A stretch of 64,000 bases of DNA from Puccinia triticina (GCF_026914185.1 NC_070568.1:2748001-2812000), one strand, 5' to 3'. Positions 9,671-21,555 are shown, counted from the stretch's first letter. The notes: generated from the letters alone by a model not told the origin. Translations and numbers: made by a program.

Positions 9671-10513
9671 TCTAACTATACTCTTCTGTATATGCATGCC
9701 TTTTATGATTTATATGACTTTCCACCTGGGTATGGCCTGTACTAAACCTATAATTGTAACTAACTTCTATACTAAAAGAGCTAGCTGGGTAGTTGAAGTG
9801 AGTGACTAGGGTTAAGTTTGTATGTAAAATCTATTTCTCTAGTAATATTCTATCATATGCAAGTATTTTAGGCTGTGAGTTGAGGTTTTGGCAGTTTTGT
9901 TGCGCGCAAAAGATCTGGATCACCACAGCGGGCTTGGATGCGCCACACAAGAATATTACTATCTTCTAAACTATACACAAAATCTCAGTTTTGTCACTGA
10001 AACTGGGGTAAAAGCATATGTGCTTATGTATATAAGCATACAGGTGCATTCACACGGGATGTGGTGCACCTGTTAAACTTTGAAGTCAATTTACACAAGG
10101 AAGGAATGACAATTAAGGGTACCTTCAAGTGAGGTACCCTAGGTTGAATTGGGCTTAGATTCAGAATATGGAATAATATTCCAGGTTTTTATATGTGTAT
10201 TATAAGTAATAGCAGTAATAATGTCTCTTTCTTATGTAATGATATTTCATGTTTGCTTTTGATATTATGTCACGGTGGCTCTGACATAGTAGCCAGCTGA
10301 CAAATTGCAACTGGGACCCAAACAATCTTTGGGTTTGAATCTCATTTCACTCCCTCTTCCTTTTTTTGTACTTTTTCAGCTGTCCAATCTCATGAAATTT
10401 AACGTACATGTCAATTAAATATGTGATGTGATTCAAAAAAAGTTAAAACTAGGCGGCATCGAGCTCGCCAGGGCGCCGCCAGCCAAAGGTGCCATCCTTT
10501 GGGCGCTCAGCTG
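9671..10513. other. Intergenic stretch with a possible tRNA-derived SINE fragment
   Basis: There is no gene-like frame. At 10116-10140 AGGGTACC and GGTACCCT form an 8-bp hairpin stem. At about 10270-10445 a tRNA-like pattern (GTGGCTCTGACATAG resembling an A box, GGGTTTGAATCTC resembling a B box about 60 bp later) is followed by an A-rich end (CAAAAAAAG). This fits a SINE but the boxes are imperfect. Confidence 0.3.
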
Positions 10514-10908
10514 TGTAGCCAAGCTACATGTGCCGGGCTACTTTGTATGCCTATTCAGATTTCATACAAGATGAGTAGGAGCCATTGAGCCCTGTATTAT
10601 ACAGGGTACTCAACGGCCCCCATTACGTGCCGGGGCTAGTCCCAATGTTAGTGTGCTGATCAGTTCAGTTGTCTTTTGTTCTCTTCTCAGCCAAAGAGGT
10701 GTTTCTTTTTTAGTCAGTTGGCACGTCTCTTTAGTGCACTCTTGTTCACTTGTATGACATGTTTTGTTGTGTTGTTGTGCTCTCGGCTCCTATATGTAGG
10801 AGTCTCTCTTGTAAAGACTTTGTCCCCTTTTCTCTCTCTTGTCAGTCATCCAGAAATCTATTTTGATTTCCTAGGCATATTCTTGAGTCCTGTACGCACA
10901 CCAGTACA
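10514..10908 (+). repeat. 5' LTR of gypsy-2
   Basis: It aligns almost throughout with 20537-20921, for example the shared block GAGTAGGAGCCATTGAGCCC. It ends in CA at 10908 and is followed by TGGTAGAAGAG, a typical initiator-tRNA-like primer site. The left end has about ten extra bases compared with the 3' LTR. Confidence 0.8.
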
Positions 10909-11355
10909 GTGGTAGAAGAGTTAAAAATTTCAAAAACTTTTTACAAAAACCAACCATCCCAAGATTCTATCCCCTTTTGCAAAGCACACAACGGTGTACC
11001 CCTAAAAAAAATTCTCTTCTTTTTGTTCTTCATACTCGTGACCAAGTAGGACCATCAGCAAGCTTGTTAAATCTTTATTCAACCTACCCCTCATATTCAC
11101 CAATTAGAGTTAGTTTGAGATCTCTTCTTTGCCGTTTAAAGTCTGAATCTGTCACCTACCTATCAGCAAGAGCGTAAAGACCGCGGGTTATTGTCTTGAG
11201 TCTGAGAGTCTTGGCCAAGTCAGTTTCTTGAGGAAACTTGACCTCTGGTGCAGCCTAGGCAGAGCAGAGTCCTCTGCGGATTGACGTTGCTGGAGAAGCA
11301 TCAGCAGAGGTCAGCTTACTGACTATCTCTTGCATTTTTTGTCTGTATAGTCACC

Positions 11356-12582
11356 ATGGGCTTACTTTGTTCAGGCCGCAACTCGCCCACTGGGAAGGAA
11401 ACCTTGGGAGGAGGCTCAAACGCAGCCTTCCCGCCGCCGGCGAATGGCCTGAAATATACAAAGCAGGAGATTGAAGCTATGGGCAAAGATCAATGTCAGT
11501 GGTTGAATTGTCATGCAGAGCTAGTGGACTATAGTACTTACGATCTTGTGGATGATGACGCTGTAGGTTCATCATTGGCTTCTTCAGCCCGAGATGACGA
11601 AAACATGAGACTGAGTCTTACCAATGCGTTTGAACAGATGCTGATCAACAGCAAACCAAGTGTGGGGGGCTCTAAAACAGCGGCTGATCCCCCTGCTGTG
11701 ACCTCCAAGAGCGGGGTTAAGCCAACGGACCCTCTGGTTGCTTCACCTAAGGGCTCCAGATGATCTGCAACAGTCAAGCCAATCAAACCTGATGTGGTCG
11801 CACCCCCCAAGAAAAAACACTTTGAGTTGGAGGCCGGCAAGATCCTGCGAGGATGGCAGGATAAGTAATTGCCAAAGTTTGGCGCCACGGTCAATGAGAA
11901 TCCAACGCAGTGGTTGGGAATGATGGTGATGGTCCTCAAGTACCAAAAGGCTCACCTGGCTATCTGGCATTTGTGCGCCGTTCAGCGCCTCACGGGGCAA
12001 GCTTGGCAAGACTTTTACAACCCGGCGCTCTCGTCGCGACCAGAGGACTGGGCTGGTTTCAAGGCCTGGTTAATCAAGTTGTCCCCGATTGGTATCACTA
12101 ACATTTTGGTGGCAAGAGAGCTTGAGAAGCTCAAGCAGGAGCCGAACGAGACGGCCCAGGTCTTCCACAAGCGCTTTTGGGTTTGGCAAACCAAAGCAAA
12201 GTCAACCGAGTTTGGCTACAACGAGATCTCCTCCTTTGTCCGAGGTCTCACTCCCGGTCTCAGTGCAAAGGTGCAAGAGATCATGGCCGCGGCGGCCATC
12301 GACGGGAAGCCCATGAAGATGGATCGTGTGTTGCTCACCGCGGTGGGACACAACAACTTGTATCAACAAGCCAAGGCGGTTTTGTCAATGTTGAACGGTT
12401 CCGGCAAGCGTCGGGCCAATGGTGAGGCAGGGAGAGCCGGCAAGAAGAAAGTGACGAAGTGCCACAATTGTAAGCAGGCCGGCAACATCGCGGCGAAGTT
12501 TCCCGACCCAAATACAGACACCCAGAAAGCCTGGGAAGCCGCCAAACATGAAAAATGTAAGAAAAAAAAGTGTAGTTGGTGA
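11356..12582 (+). pseudogene. gag: Gag of gypsy-2, two stops, damaged zinc knuckle
   Basis: One frame runs from the ATG at 11356 to TAG-type termination near 12580, interrupted by TGA 11761-11763 and TAA 11866-11868. The retrotransposon gag domain follows the second stop (WLGMMVMVLKY, LTGQAWQDFYNPAL, ETAQVFHKRFWVW near 11910-12190). The zinc knuckle near 12460-12500 starts correctly (CHNCKQAG) but the expected His and last Cys are Asn and Phe, so it could not bind zinc. Both stops can come from one C-to-T change (CGA, CAA). Confidence 0.8.
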
Positions 12583-12739
12583 GGAAAAGTCTCTCCCACC
12601 GACTGTTGTTTGTAGTTCTTCTCTCATGTTGCTTAATTTAGTGATAAGTGTGTCAAACTCACCAGAGCCTCGAAGGGAACAGTTCCCCCTTGAGATTAGT
12701 CCCAGTTAAGCTGGTCCTCAAGAGGAGAACCACAGTGAG

Positions 12740-13671
12740 TTGCTTCGGACGAGTGCCAAGCATGTGAGTGCACCTGTAAGTTTTGTTGATCACCCAGGCA
12801 TGGGGACAACCAAGTCGGATGAGCCTTTAGCTAACACCACCAACGTCGTAAGTGATTTTATATGTGGCGAGGGTTGTCATTTGGCGCAGACCGTCGACAA
12901 TGTACCTACAAGTGTGAAGGCTGAGTTCCATCACCAGGTTGAGGGCCATTTGGCCAGGGTCCTCATCAACACCGGCGCTGGCTTGTTGTATTTTGCAGAA
13001 AATTTTGTTTTGGACCATGCGTTGCTGATCTACCGTTTGCCTACATCCTTCAAGGTTACCGGAGCCTTTCGGGATTGGATCTCGGACAACCGGTTAGCTA
13101 TAGTACTTTTTAGTTTGGAAAGTTTAACTTTCGCAGTGGAGTGTAGGGTAGCGCTGTTGGCGAGCTACGACGTAATACTTGGCCGGGATTGGATAGCCAC
13201 AAGCGTTATTGCGACGGACTGGGATTTGAACCTATGGCACCTGAAAGGTCATAACGGTGAAACTGTTCAGTTTAGCTTAGCTTCCTCATCATTGTGCTGT
13301 ATGCTCACTCACGAGTTAGTGGTGATGTTGGACGTCAATGAGGTGTTGCTTCCAAGAAGCATTTGCAGACACAAGTTCTACAAGGGAGCCCGTAAGTCTT
13401 TTTTCTGTTTTATGGAATCTGAGGGTGTTGCAGGACCGAGGGAACCAATTGCAGTGGGCCTACCCACTGAGTTTGGACCGGATGTCAACCTTTGAGATGA
13501 AATGACAGCTCTAGTAAGTTGATTCCAATCACTTTTTGGCCCTATCAACAGGGTTTTGAGGAAGGAGTGGGTGATCAAACACTTAGTCAATACCGGGGAA
13601 GCGTCGCCAGTCCGTCAGCCCATGTGAAAACTTTTGCCAGCTTTGCTGGGAACATTGATAGAATATTTGGC
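12740..13671 (+). pseudogene. pol: Protease and start of reverse transcriptase of gypsy-2
   Basis: A frame to 13495 carries the retropepsin fold: the catalytic motif reads LINTGAG instead of LIDTGA (Asn codon AAC at 12968-12970), followed by VILGRDWI near 13180. The nucleophilic Asp is gone, so the protease is inactive. After the stop a second stretch (13550-13671) matches the linker leading into reverse transcriptase (KEWVIKHLVNTGEASPVRQP) with a TGA at 13624-13626, and ends at the insertion boundary with IEYLA. Confidence 0.75.
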
Positions 13672-15476
13672 GGTGTAGGACTCCAGGGATGGATGGGTAA
13701 TCGAAGTTCCTTTGAGGGGGAAATAAATTGTATGATAGGTTGAAAGGCTATTACAATCTACGGGTGGTTTTAAAGACCTGCCCCTCTAATAGTACTATGC
13801 AAATAACCAAGAGTCTTGTAATCAATATTTAAGAAAATGTGGCAGATTCCAAGATAGCTCTTACTTTTATATAGTAATCTCTATCAGACCTAAATATCTA
13901 ATTCAATGTGTTTTTAGACCGGTTATAACTAAGGATAACGTGGTTTGTCATGGTGAAGTTCCTCTACTGTTGTTGATGTTATTGTTAATCAACAAACTAA
14001 AGGATGTATTTCTGGTAAGCGATTCTGACAGGGAAATACATGTGATGAAAAGATAATGAAGTGAGAAAAGAATGTACCTAAAGGCAAAGAGGACAATATA
14101 AATAGACACGAAAAAAAAGGACACAGGACACAGGAGGACAACAAACTAGGAACGGAAAAAGAAAAAGGTCAATGATGTTGGCCAGGATGAGTCCGATGTA
14201 ATTGATGAGCCGTTAAGAACCTACAAGCCGTACGAGCGCAAATGGAGATCGGCGGATTGTCGAAAAGAAGGGATAGCCGAGGAGAAAGACTTGAGCGGAC
14301 GCAATGGAAGGGATAGCCGAGAGAAATACTTGAGCGGACAGGAGATAGCGCAATGCGATAACGCAGGAGATAAAGTGATGATGATGTCGACCAATGATGA
14401 TGTCGAAAGTGGAGGAACAGCTTATATAAGAAAGAATAAGCTTTATGATAATAGGCAGAATGTGATGCTGCAGGTTCCCCGAGGGAAGGAAGCAATGGTG
14501 ACGGAAAGAAGGGTTTATATATTTGAAGGTCGAAGGTGGAGAGGTTTGAGCGGAGAATCTTGCTGGAGTATTTTAAGAGATCCGAGCATCGAGTGTGATG
14601 TCATTGAGGAACGAGCTTATCGATGATGTAATCAGAAGAAGTGAGACCGCTAGAGTCCTAGAGGGATGTCACAGGAATATCAACAGTTATAATTTGTATT
14701 ATTACTTCTACTACTACTACTACTAATATGCTAATAAGGAGAATGGTTTGTTGGTTGGTTGGTTGGTTGGTTGTTGGTTGGTTGTTGGTTGGTTGCTGGT
14801 TGGTTGGTTGGTTGTTGATTGTGGGCTCTACTATTGCACTAACACTCTACTGACTGACTGACTCTACGCTACTCAAGACTACTACTGCTAAACTACCATA
14901 TTTGACCAGACCTCTATAGGTTGATGGTGAAAAAGAGGAATTATGGGGGGGAGAAGAGCTCCTTTTATATTGAAGAGTGAGGGATTTTAGCTCCAGGGGA
15001 ATGTGTTTGAGGGAATTTAGCTGCAGGGGATCTCAGTTGCACAGCATATGTACACCTGTACTGCACAGCCACACAAACAATGAGGGAATTATGCTGCAGT
15101 GACACTATTTGTACACCTTATCTGCCTGCATATATTGCACTGCCTGATGTCATGTGTTGCTATGTACCCAAGCCACCTTCCATATCCTTCAGAATGTGTT
15201 GCTATGTAACCAAGCCACCTTTCATGCACTCTGCACCCAACTAGAATACTCCTCCTTTCCGGGATTTGGGGGTCAAAGCCTCTTTCTGGTCCTCATTCCT
15301 TCCTCCTCCCTTGTCCTCATATCCAAGTTGTGTATTCTTCCGTCCAATCCGTTGTGGCTACCAAAGAGTGTATGTATGTAAATGTTGTAACTGTTGTGTA
15401 AGATTATCTCCTCCTCTTGTAATGGGTTCCACCTGTATGTAACTGTACTATCATAATACCTTTTCATATTTCCTTT
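13672..15476 (-). mobile_element. Inserted LTR-A-related element (solo LTR) in gypsy-2 pol
   Basis: Removing this block joins ...ATAGAATATTTGGC to ATTGAAACAGGC and restores the pol frame as IEYLALKQAQHTTAGLQ, so the edges are within a few bases. TTTGGC occurs at both edges, a likely target duplication. The interior shares blocks with 3154-3944 and with the insertion at 15996, including the 21-mer-like AGGGATTTTAGCTCCAGGGG near 14980. The minus strand has TATAAAAGGAG at about 14956-14968. It codes for nothing I recognise. Short repeats near 14700-14820 may have lengthened it. Confidence 0.6.
14700..14820. repeat. Microsatellites (TAC)n and (TTGG)n/(TTGGTTG)n
   Basis: A short run of TACTAC units near 14705-14725 is followed by an impure run of TTGG units at about 14748-14818. 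Both lie inside the LTR-A insertion. Confidence 0.8.
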
Positions 15477-15995
15477 TTGGCATTGAAACAGGCACAGCAC
15501 ACCACAGCGGGGTTGCAGGAAGCCGGTTTCATTTGTCTGTTGACGTCTGCATGGTCCTCCCCCATAGTTATGGTAAAGCATTCCACATTGGGAAAAGTTA
15601 GATTGTGTGTTGACTTTCAAAAAGTTAACTCACTTACTAAGAAGGATTGGCATCCGCTGCTGATCAAACAAGAGTGTTTTGACGCTCTTTGTGGGGCTTG
15701 GTTCTTTTCAAAGATTGACCTACAGCAGGGCTTCCATCAGATGCGGATAGCCAAGTTGGACGTCCCTAAAACAGCTTTTGGGACAAAGTATGGTCACTTT
15801 GAATGGTTAGTAATGCCGTTTGGGTTAGTTAACACCCCGGCTACCTTTCAAAGAATGATGACTCACATTCTTAGGGAGTTCATCAATGTGTTTGTCCAAG
15901 TCTACTTGGATGACATATTGATCTACTCAAAGTTGGAGGAAGAGCACGTTGTAAAGCTCAAAAGTGTTCCTGAGAACCTTTTGCTGAGTGCGGAA
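15477..15995 (+). pseudogene. pol: Reverse transcriptase core of gypsy-2
   Basis: The open stretch carries the conserved motifs of Ty3/gypsy reverse transcriptase in order: SPIVMVK, RLCVDFQKVN, FSKIDLQQGFHQMRI, KTAFGTKYGHFEWLVMPFGL, ATFQRMM and the catalytic YLDDILIYS with both aspartates intact (15903-15929). Those two Asp codons are not preceded by C. The frame is broken at 15996 by the second insertion; conserved sequence resumes at about 18260. Confidence 0.85.
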
Positions 15996-18254
15996 AGGGA
16001 TGAATGAGGTTACCTCTGCCTTTCCTGGGTCACTAGACACTAAAACAAGCCCCCCAATCTATGATTGGAAGGTTTATGTAGTGATAGTGGAGGTGTATCA
16101 AAAGATAGCCTACATCGAACAAGTGGCTTAGGGGATATGGGTGATGTAACCAGTGCTGAGTGAGTCGTAAGTTGATATGGTCCGTGTGTTGCCGCAAAGG
16201 GGGTTGTGGAACACCCTGACAGAGGGTTTAATGATGAGTGATTGATGTAATAGAGTTGTGATATGTATGTAATTCTTATGTAATAAGGGTAAAACCACAA
16301 TATAGTGGGGGCTAATACTGTAGAGTGAGAAAGTGTTGTACTGTTATGAGGTAAGCTGAGTGCAAGTAGTTTGCTGAGAGAAATTACAACTGGGGGGAGG
16401 AGAGCCTCCTTAAATAGAAAAAGGTGAGGGATTTTAGCTCCAGGGGAACCAGGGAATGAGGGATTTTAGCTGCCCTGAGCTGTAAAATGAGGGATTTTGG
16501 CTGGTGGTACAGCCTAGATGAGGAATTTAGCCCGATTGACAGGTCACATGATGTAATGATGAGGGAATTTAGCTGGTGAGAAAAAGGAGGTGAGAGGTTC
16601 AAGTTTGGCCTATGATGTCATTGATGTATGATGTCATTGGGTCACCTGATCATCTGTACTGCCCCTGTCTGTCACCTGCTGTCAAATGATGTCATACGAG
16701 TGAATTTAGCTAGCCTGAGCTGTCAACTGATGTCATGTGCAAGCTGCATGAGGGGTTTTTGCTAGCTTGACACCTGCATGAACTACAGCCCCTATTACAC
16801 TAGTCTGCATGCACCTGCATAAGCCTGCATAAGCCTGCATAAGCCTGCATCTAGTGTGCATGACACTGCATGGAACTGCATGACACTGCATGACACGTGC
16901 ATAACACAATGTAATGAGTGCAGCTGATGAGGTAAAGCATATGTAAAGGGTAGACAAGTGTCAGAGCGGACCATGTAAAGGATTACATGGTCCTGGTCAT
17001 GTAACGGATTACATGACCTGAGTATGGTGTTTGTGTGTGTGAAACTGGCTGATGGTGTCTTGAAGGGGTTGTATCTTCTGATCCAGAGGGGTGTTGTGAG
17101 CCTGAGTCTCTATAGTGACAGCAGGACACAAGAAATGGGGGGGCAATAGTTGGATTTCTTGGGAATAAAGACAATACAACTATAAGAGAAAGAGAGAAAG
17201 AGAGAAAGAGAAAACAGAGCAAGATCAAGATGAAGAGAAGTACTAGGTTATTCTGGTGGGAATGCACGTCCACTGGCAATGCTACTCTTCAGAAGAGTGC
17301 TGCTAATCTGTGCTAAGAAGTGCTACAGCTTCCTCTCAGGAGGGTATCTGGATTAGATAAGTTTAATCCAGCCACAATTTTTTAGCTTCCTTCTGGATAG
17401 TCAAGGTTCTTAAAGGGAAACCTAAGGGACAGCCCTTTAACCCAGATTTGAGGCAAAGGCCAGTAGAATTGGAGGGACAGCCCTGTGATCAAGATGGAGG
17501 CAAAGGCCTGTAGATATGGAGGGACAGCCCTGTGATCAAGAAGAAGGTAGAACCAGCAGAAAGAGCAGATCAAGCAAGATACAGATTTGTACCTCTGAGA
17601 TAAACAAGGTTCAGTGAAAGAGGTTACTTACTGTCAATATCCTAGGCGCCTGTGACGGTAGGTATACTGGGAGTGTTGTAAGCTCTTTGGTGGTGATCCT
17701 GGGGTTATCTGGGTGGTGGTTCTGGTGTGCTGAAGTCTGTGGATCCGCCTCAGGCAAGGGGGATCCTGACTACAAAAATTTTCACAGTTTGCTTATGTAA
17801 TTTACATATGTACATGTGGTTTGGCGCGCCTGGTAGCGCTGACACTTCACAACTGCGCATGCGCGCCACAACTCAATAACTCAGGGAAGGAGTATAGTTA
17901 CAAAGAGTTGGTAAGTTGTAACTAGGGTTAAAATTACGTGAGGAAACAGAATATGAAGTCAAAACAAGGTTATCTCTTAAGATGAAAAGGATATAAAGTA
18001 ATTTATATGTAACAAAGGTAGAACAGGCAGCTTTTAGGTCAGCTGTGATGACTCTAAGGCTGACAGGTGTAAGGTGTGTTGTCCATGGTGTCCTGTGTAG
18101 TTTTGGACGTAGAATCCAATGGTGTCGCCGTATTGGTTGATTTGTGAGTGTACATATGAGAAAATGGAAAATTTTGAAATGGGCTAGATGGGTAACCATA
18201 AAGCATACCACAACGTTGAGCACGTCTGCAAAGTCTTTGAATTCCTCCATTGGG
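15996..18254 (-). mobile_element. Inserted LTR-A-related element carrying a nested LTR-B solo LTR
   Basis: The block interrupts the reverse transcriptase of gypsy-2. GGAA is present at both edges (15992-15995 and 18256-18259), with a possible 5-bp duplication CGGAA/AGGAA carrying one mismatch. About 1.1 kb on the left and 0.2 kb on the right belong to this element; 17095-18070 is a later LTR-B insertion. It shares several blocks with the copies at 3154 and 13672, including AGGGATTTTAGCTCCAGGGG near 16430. GAGGGATTTTAGCT-like words recur five times at 16420-16600. Confidence 0.55.
17095..18065 (-). repeat. Solo LTR of family LTR-B, target duplication GGTGT
   Basis: 971 bp from TGTGAGCCTGAG to GGCTGACA, flanked by GGTGT at 17090-17094 and 18066-18070. 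No internal region is present, so it arose by recombination between two LTRs or is a relic of one. It is closer to the copy at 59362 than to the 1014-bp LTRs at 3950 and 8652, so two subfamilies exist. Confidence 0.9.
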
Positions 18255-19205
18255 AGGAACTGAGGTGCAGCGGGGCAAAGTGTTTGTTTGGCCTTTGTGA
18301 AATCCAGTACGTAGGACACGTTATTGGGTACAATTTGATTTGGCCAATGGAGTCAAAGTTGGAGTGTGTCCGGGACTGGCCGCGACCCCAGATGGTCTTT
18401 GATGTCAGGTCTTTTCTTGGACTGTGCGGGTTCTATTGTTTTTGTGTTAGGAACTTCGCCAATATGGCCGCGCTGTTACATGACCTAACAGCAGGTGGAG
18501 TAACTAAGCGTCAAACGGTGCTTTGGCTTCCGGTTCAGGAAGTAGCATTTGTGGAGTTGAAAAAGGCACTTACCAGTGCGCCAGTCCTGCTGATGCCGGA
18601 TATACTCAAGAGGTTTGTCATGGAAACCAATGCCTCGATTTCGCGGTCGGCGCGATTTTTCTGCAAGATGGCGACGACTTGGCTCTTCACCCGGTGGCTT
18701 TTGAATTGTGTAAGTTGAATAAAGCACAGGTAAATTATCCGGCGCAGGAAAGGGAGTTATTAGCAACAATTCACGCATGGAGAAAGTGGCATGTGTATTT
18801 GGATGGTGCCGTCGAGACAACAATTATATACACAGATCATGCTTTGTTGGCTTACTTCTCTACACAGCTTCTCCCAACAAAACGCCTACTCTGGTGGATT
18901 GAGGAATTCGCCGAGATGGAAATCAAGATTTGGTACAAGAAGGGCTCCGAGAATGTTTTACCAGATGCGCTGTCGCGTAGGAGTGACTTAGCCCTATTAG
19001 CAGAGGTAACAAATCAGCTCCATGAGACTGATTGGCCTCTAATTATTCAATATCTGTTAGAGGGATGGGACTTACCTGAGGGAATTCCCAACCACCTAGT
19101 GACTCGAGTGAAAGAAAACATTGAGCTTTTTGAATATGAACCGGTCAACAAAGCCCTGATCTATCTTGGTCGTCGCGGGTTGAACTTGAAGGAGTGGTCG
19201 CCGTT
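18255..19205 (+). pseudogene. pol: Reverse transcriptase thumb and RNase H of gypsy-2
   Basis: Sequence resumes with KCLFGLCEIQYVGHVIG and the FLGLCGFYCFCVRNFA motif, then shifts frame near 18620-18650. RNase H follows: the first catalytic residue reads VMETNAS instead of TDAS (AAT at 18629-18631), the Glu motif YPAQERELLA is kept near 18745, and YTDHALLAYF is kept near 18830 with Asp intact. The end KKGSENVLPDALSRR near 18930-18980 is the usual junction to integrase. Confidence 0.8.
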
Positions 19206-19212
19206 TGTTGCG

Positions 19213-19919
19213 TTTGCTTATAGATTTGACGCGCGGTTCACGACGAACTGGGCCATAGGGGCCGGGACTGCACTCTGCAGATCCTGCGGGGACAGGGGTG
19301 GTGGTCGAAGAGGTATGATGATGTGCAAAGTTATGTATGTACCTGCGCTTCTTGTCAGATACAAGAACAGCCGCATCCAAAGCAAGAAATAGGGTTACAG
19401 AGACCCCTGCCAGCGGTGGGCCCCTTTGAGAGGTGGTCCTCCAACCTCATCCAGATGCCAGAGAGCAAGCCTAGTGGGTACAAGTGGATCATCACGGCAA
19501 TAGACTACTGTACCTCTTGGCCAGTGGCTGTCCGGCTGAAAGAAGCATTGGCAGCCGAGTTGGCGCAGGCCATTTTTGACCATGCAGTAACGCCCTATGG
19601 GGCACCCAAGGAGTTCTTGACAGACAGAGGTTCAAATTACCTGTCCACCGGGTTTGTTAAGTTCCTTGCAGCGGCAGGAATGAAGCAGGTTTGTACGTCT
19701 GGGTACCATCCGCAGACAAACGGCAAGAGTGAGCGCTTCAATGGAATATTGGAAGCAGATCTGTTCAGAATGAAAACCTCTGGCGACCCCTCCAAGTGGG
19801 AGGCGTGTTTGCCGGCGGCATTTTTTTCTGCCAGGATTTGTGTCAGTGATAGAAGTGGGTTCTTGCCGTTTGAGCTACTCTACGGCGTCAAACCCCGATT
19901 GCCTAAGGATTGTCGTTGA
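19213..19919 (+). pseudogene. pol: Integrase of gypsy-2 (zinc domain and catalytic core)
   Basis: After another frame change the zinc-binding HHCC domain can be read at about 19231-19355 (HDELGHRGRDCTL ... CTCASC), running straight into the core. The first catalytic Asp is replaced by Asn (WSSNLIQM, AAC 19443-19445); the second, in LTDRGSNY near 19620, and the Glu in NGKSERFNG near 19725 are kept. It stops at 19917-19919. With one of three catalytic acids lost it cannot be active. Confidence 0.8.
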
Positions 19920-20536
19920 ATGATCGCAGCTGACCCGGTTTTCCCAGGTCAAGAAGAACTTCAGTCTTGGATAGCCAAGTTGAATAAGACCCAGTTGACC
20001 GCGACGGGCAATACTGCGCTTTGAAAGCAGAAGAACAAAGGGGCCTTTGATGGAAGGACCGTCTTTGCATGGGATTTAGAAGGTTTAGTAGTTGGGCAGT
20101 ATGTGAAACTGCGCAACAAAAAACACACAAAAGGTTCTCCCCGCTGGTTTGGGCCTTTCTCAATAGATAAGATCCTCAAAAATAATGTCTACATTATTGT
20201 AGACTACAAGGGTGTGGAATACCCTAGACCGGTTAACAGGAATAGTCTCAAACCGGTGGCACTGCGATCTTTAATAGTCAATGACATGTGGGCGCCTCCT
20301 CCCGCAGTAGTTCAGCGGGAGAAGCTAGCAGACGCTCGAGTAGCAAAGGATTTGCTCAAGAAGGTGAAGGCTATAGCCAAAGCCAAGCCAAGCCTTTCAG
20401 GGTCAGGCAAAGCGGTGGATACCGAGTCTCATTGGTTGCCGGCCGCAGGGCCACCGCAACACCAGGCAGGCGGCTCAAGCTTTGCTTGGGACCGCCCCGG
20501 GCAGGGTCCGGGACGGCCCCTGTCTAGAGGGGGGGA
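19920..20536 (+). pseudogene. pol: C-terminal integrase domain and tail of gypsy-2 pol
   Basis: From about 20095 the frame gives a small barrel-like DNA-binding domain typical of gypsy integrase C-termini (VKLRNKKHTKGSPRWFGPF, then ILKNNVYIIVDYKG, NSLKPV), followed by a low-complexity Ala/Lys/Gly/Pro tail that runs into the 3' LTR. The 19920-20095 linker has stops. No chromodomain was recognised. Confidence 0.6.
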
Positions 20537-20921
20537 TGTTGCAGCCGGGCTACTTTGTAGCCCTGTTCAGATGTCACACAAGATGAGTAGGAGCCATTGA
20601 GCCCTGTATTATACAGGGTACTCAACGGCCACTCATTACGTGCCGGGGCTAGGCCCGGTGTCAGTGTGCCAAGCAGTTCAGTTGTCTTTTGTTCTCTTCT
20701 CAGCCAAAGAGTTGTTTCTTTTTTAGTCAGTAGGCACGTCTCTTTAGTGCACTCTTGTTCACTTGTATGACGTGTTTTGTTGTTGTTGTGCTCTCACTCC
20801 TATATGTAGGAGCCTCTCTTGTAGGGATTTGTCCCCTTTTCTCTCTCTTCTCAGTCATCCAGGAATCCATTTTGATTTCCTAGGCATATTCTTGAGTCCT
20901 GTACATAAGCGCACCGGTACA
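20537..20921 (+). repeat. 3' LTR of gypsy-2
   Basis: It starts TGTTGCAGCCGGGC right after the polypurine run GAGGGGGGGA (20527-20536) and ends CGGTACA. It differs from the 5' LTR by scattered substitutions and small indels, so this insertion is old compared with the gag-only element. Confidence 0.8.
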
Positions 20922-21029
20922 GCTGGCGCCCCTGGGTGCGCACCTTTTGAAAAGGTGGTGCCAAAAACCCTAATCATAACTTCAGCACATTGGTTATCCA
21001 CAAGTAGAGAGTTGAGATTATGATTATTA
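20922..21029. other. Short intergenic stretch with hairpin
   Basis: It contains GCACCTTTTGAAAAGGTGGTGC at 20939-20961, an imperfect hairpin, and inverted words around CTAATCATAA and TTATGATTA. No gene is seen. Confidence 0.4.
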
Positions 21030-21222
21030 GGGGGGTTCACGTAAGGCTGATTTCACAAATCAGCCACCAAAACCAGCAGATACAGCTTTTGAAAATCCTG
21101 AGAAAGCAAAAAGGTTTGGCTGGGCAGCTCCCCTTTGGAAGCAATCTGCAAGGCATAAACCTTACTCACAGGTGCATGAGCAGACAAAATCAGCATTTCT
21201 TTTTTTGCAACGTGAACCCCCC
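21030..21222. mobile_element. MITE, 193 bp, TA-flanked
   Basis: Perfect 13-bp terminal inverted repeats GGGGGGTTCACGT (21030-21042) and ACGTGAACCCCCC (21210-21222) are flanked on both sides by TA (21028-21029, 21223-21224). A TA target is the mark of Tc1/mariner-type movement. It has no coding capacity. Confidence 0.75.
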
Positions 21223-21224
21223 TA

Positions 21225-21555
21225 TTACATAATTGTCAATTGAGCTGATGAAAGTAAGAAACTTTACCAATGCAGATTTCTACTTTAAATCTTCTTTCTG
21301 ATCCCCGTTCATCTCATTCATGATCTCATCACAGATCAATGGTTTACAGTACTTTGTCATTCAGGCACTCTCAGATGTAAGAGTTTTATCTTGTGCTTGG
21401 AACTGTAGAAGACCCTCATATGAGTAAAAGTGAAAGGGGCAAATTTAAACAATTGGCAGCATTTCAGATCACAACATTGCAAAGTGAGTTTGTAATTTTG
21501 ATATATCCATTTCAATTTCATAGGCCAATGAATTGAAGCCGCAAGTGCTGGTGTT
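21225..21555. other. Non-coding stretch
   Basis: AT-rich sequence of 330 bp between a MITE and a hAT remnant. I see no gene, repeat or regulatory site in it. Confidence 0.5.

Larger units (their letters stand above)
10514..20921 (+). mobile_element. Ty3/gypsy LTR retrotransposon (gypsy-2), decayed, with two nested insertions
   Basis: Two related LTRs (about 10514-10908 and 20537-20921) bracket, in order on the plus strand, Gag, protease, reverse transcriptase, RNase H and integrase. Pol is split by an insertion at 13672-15476 and another at 15996-18254; joining the edges of the first restores a continuous conserved reading frame. GCTG lies just before 10514 and just after 20921, a possible 4-bp target duplication. 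Every enzyme has stops, frameshifts or lost catalytic residues, so the copy is dead. Confidence 0.85.
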
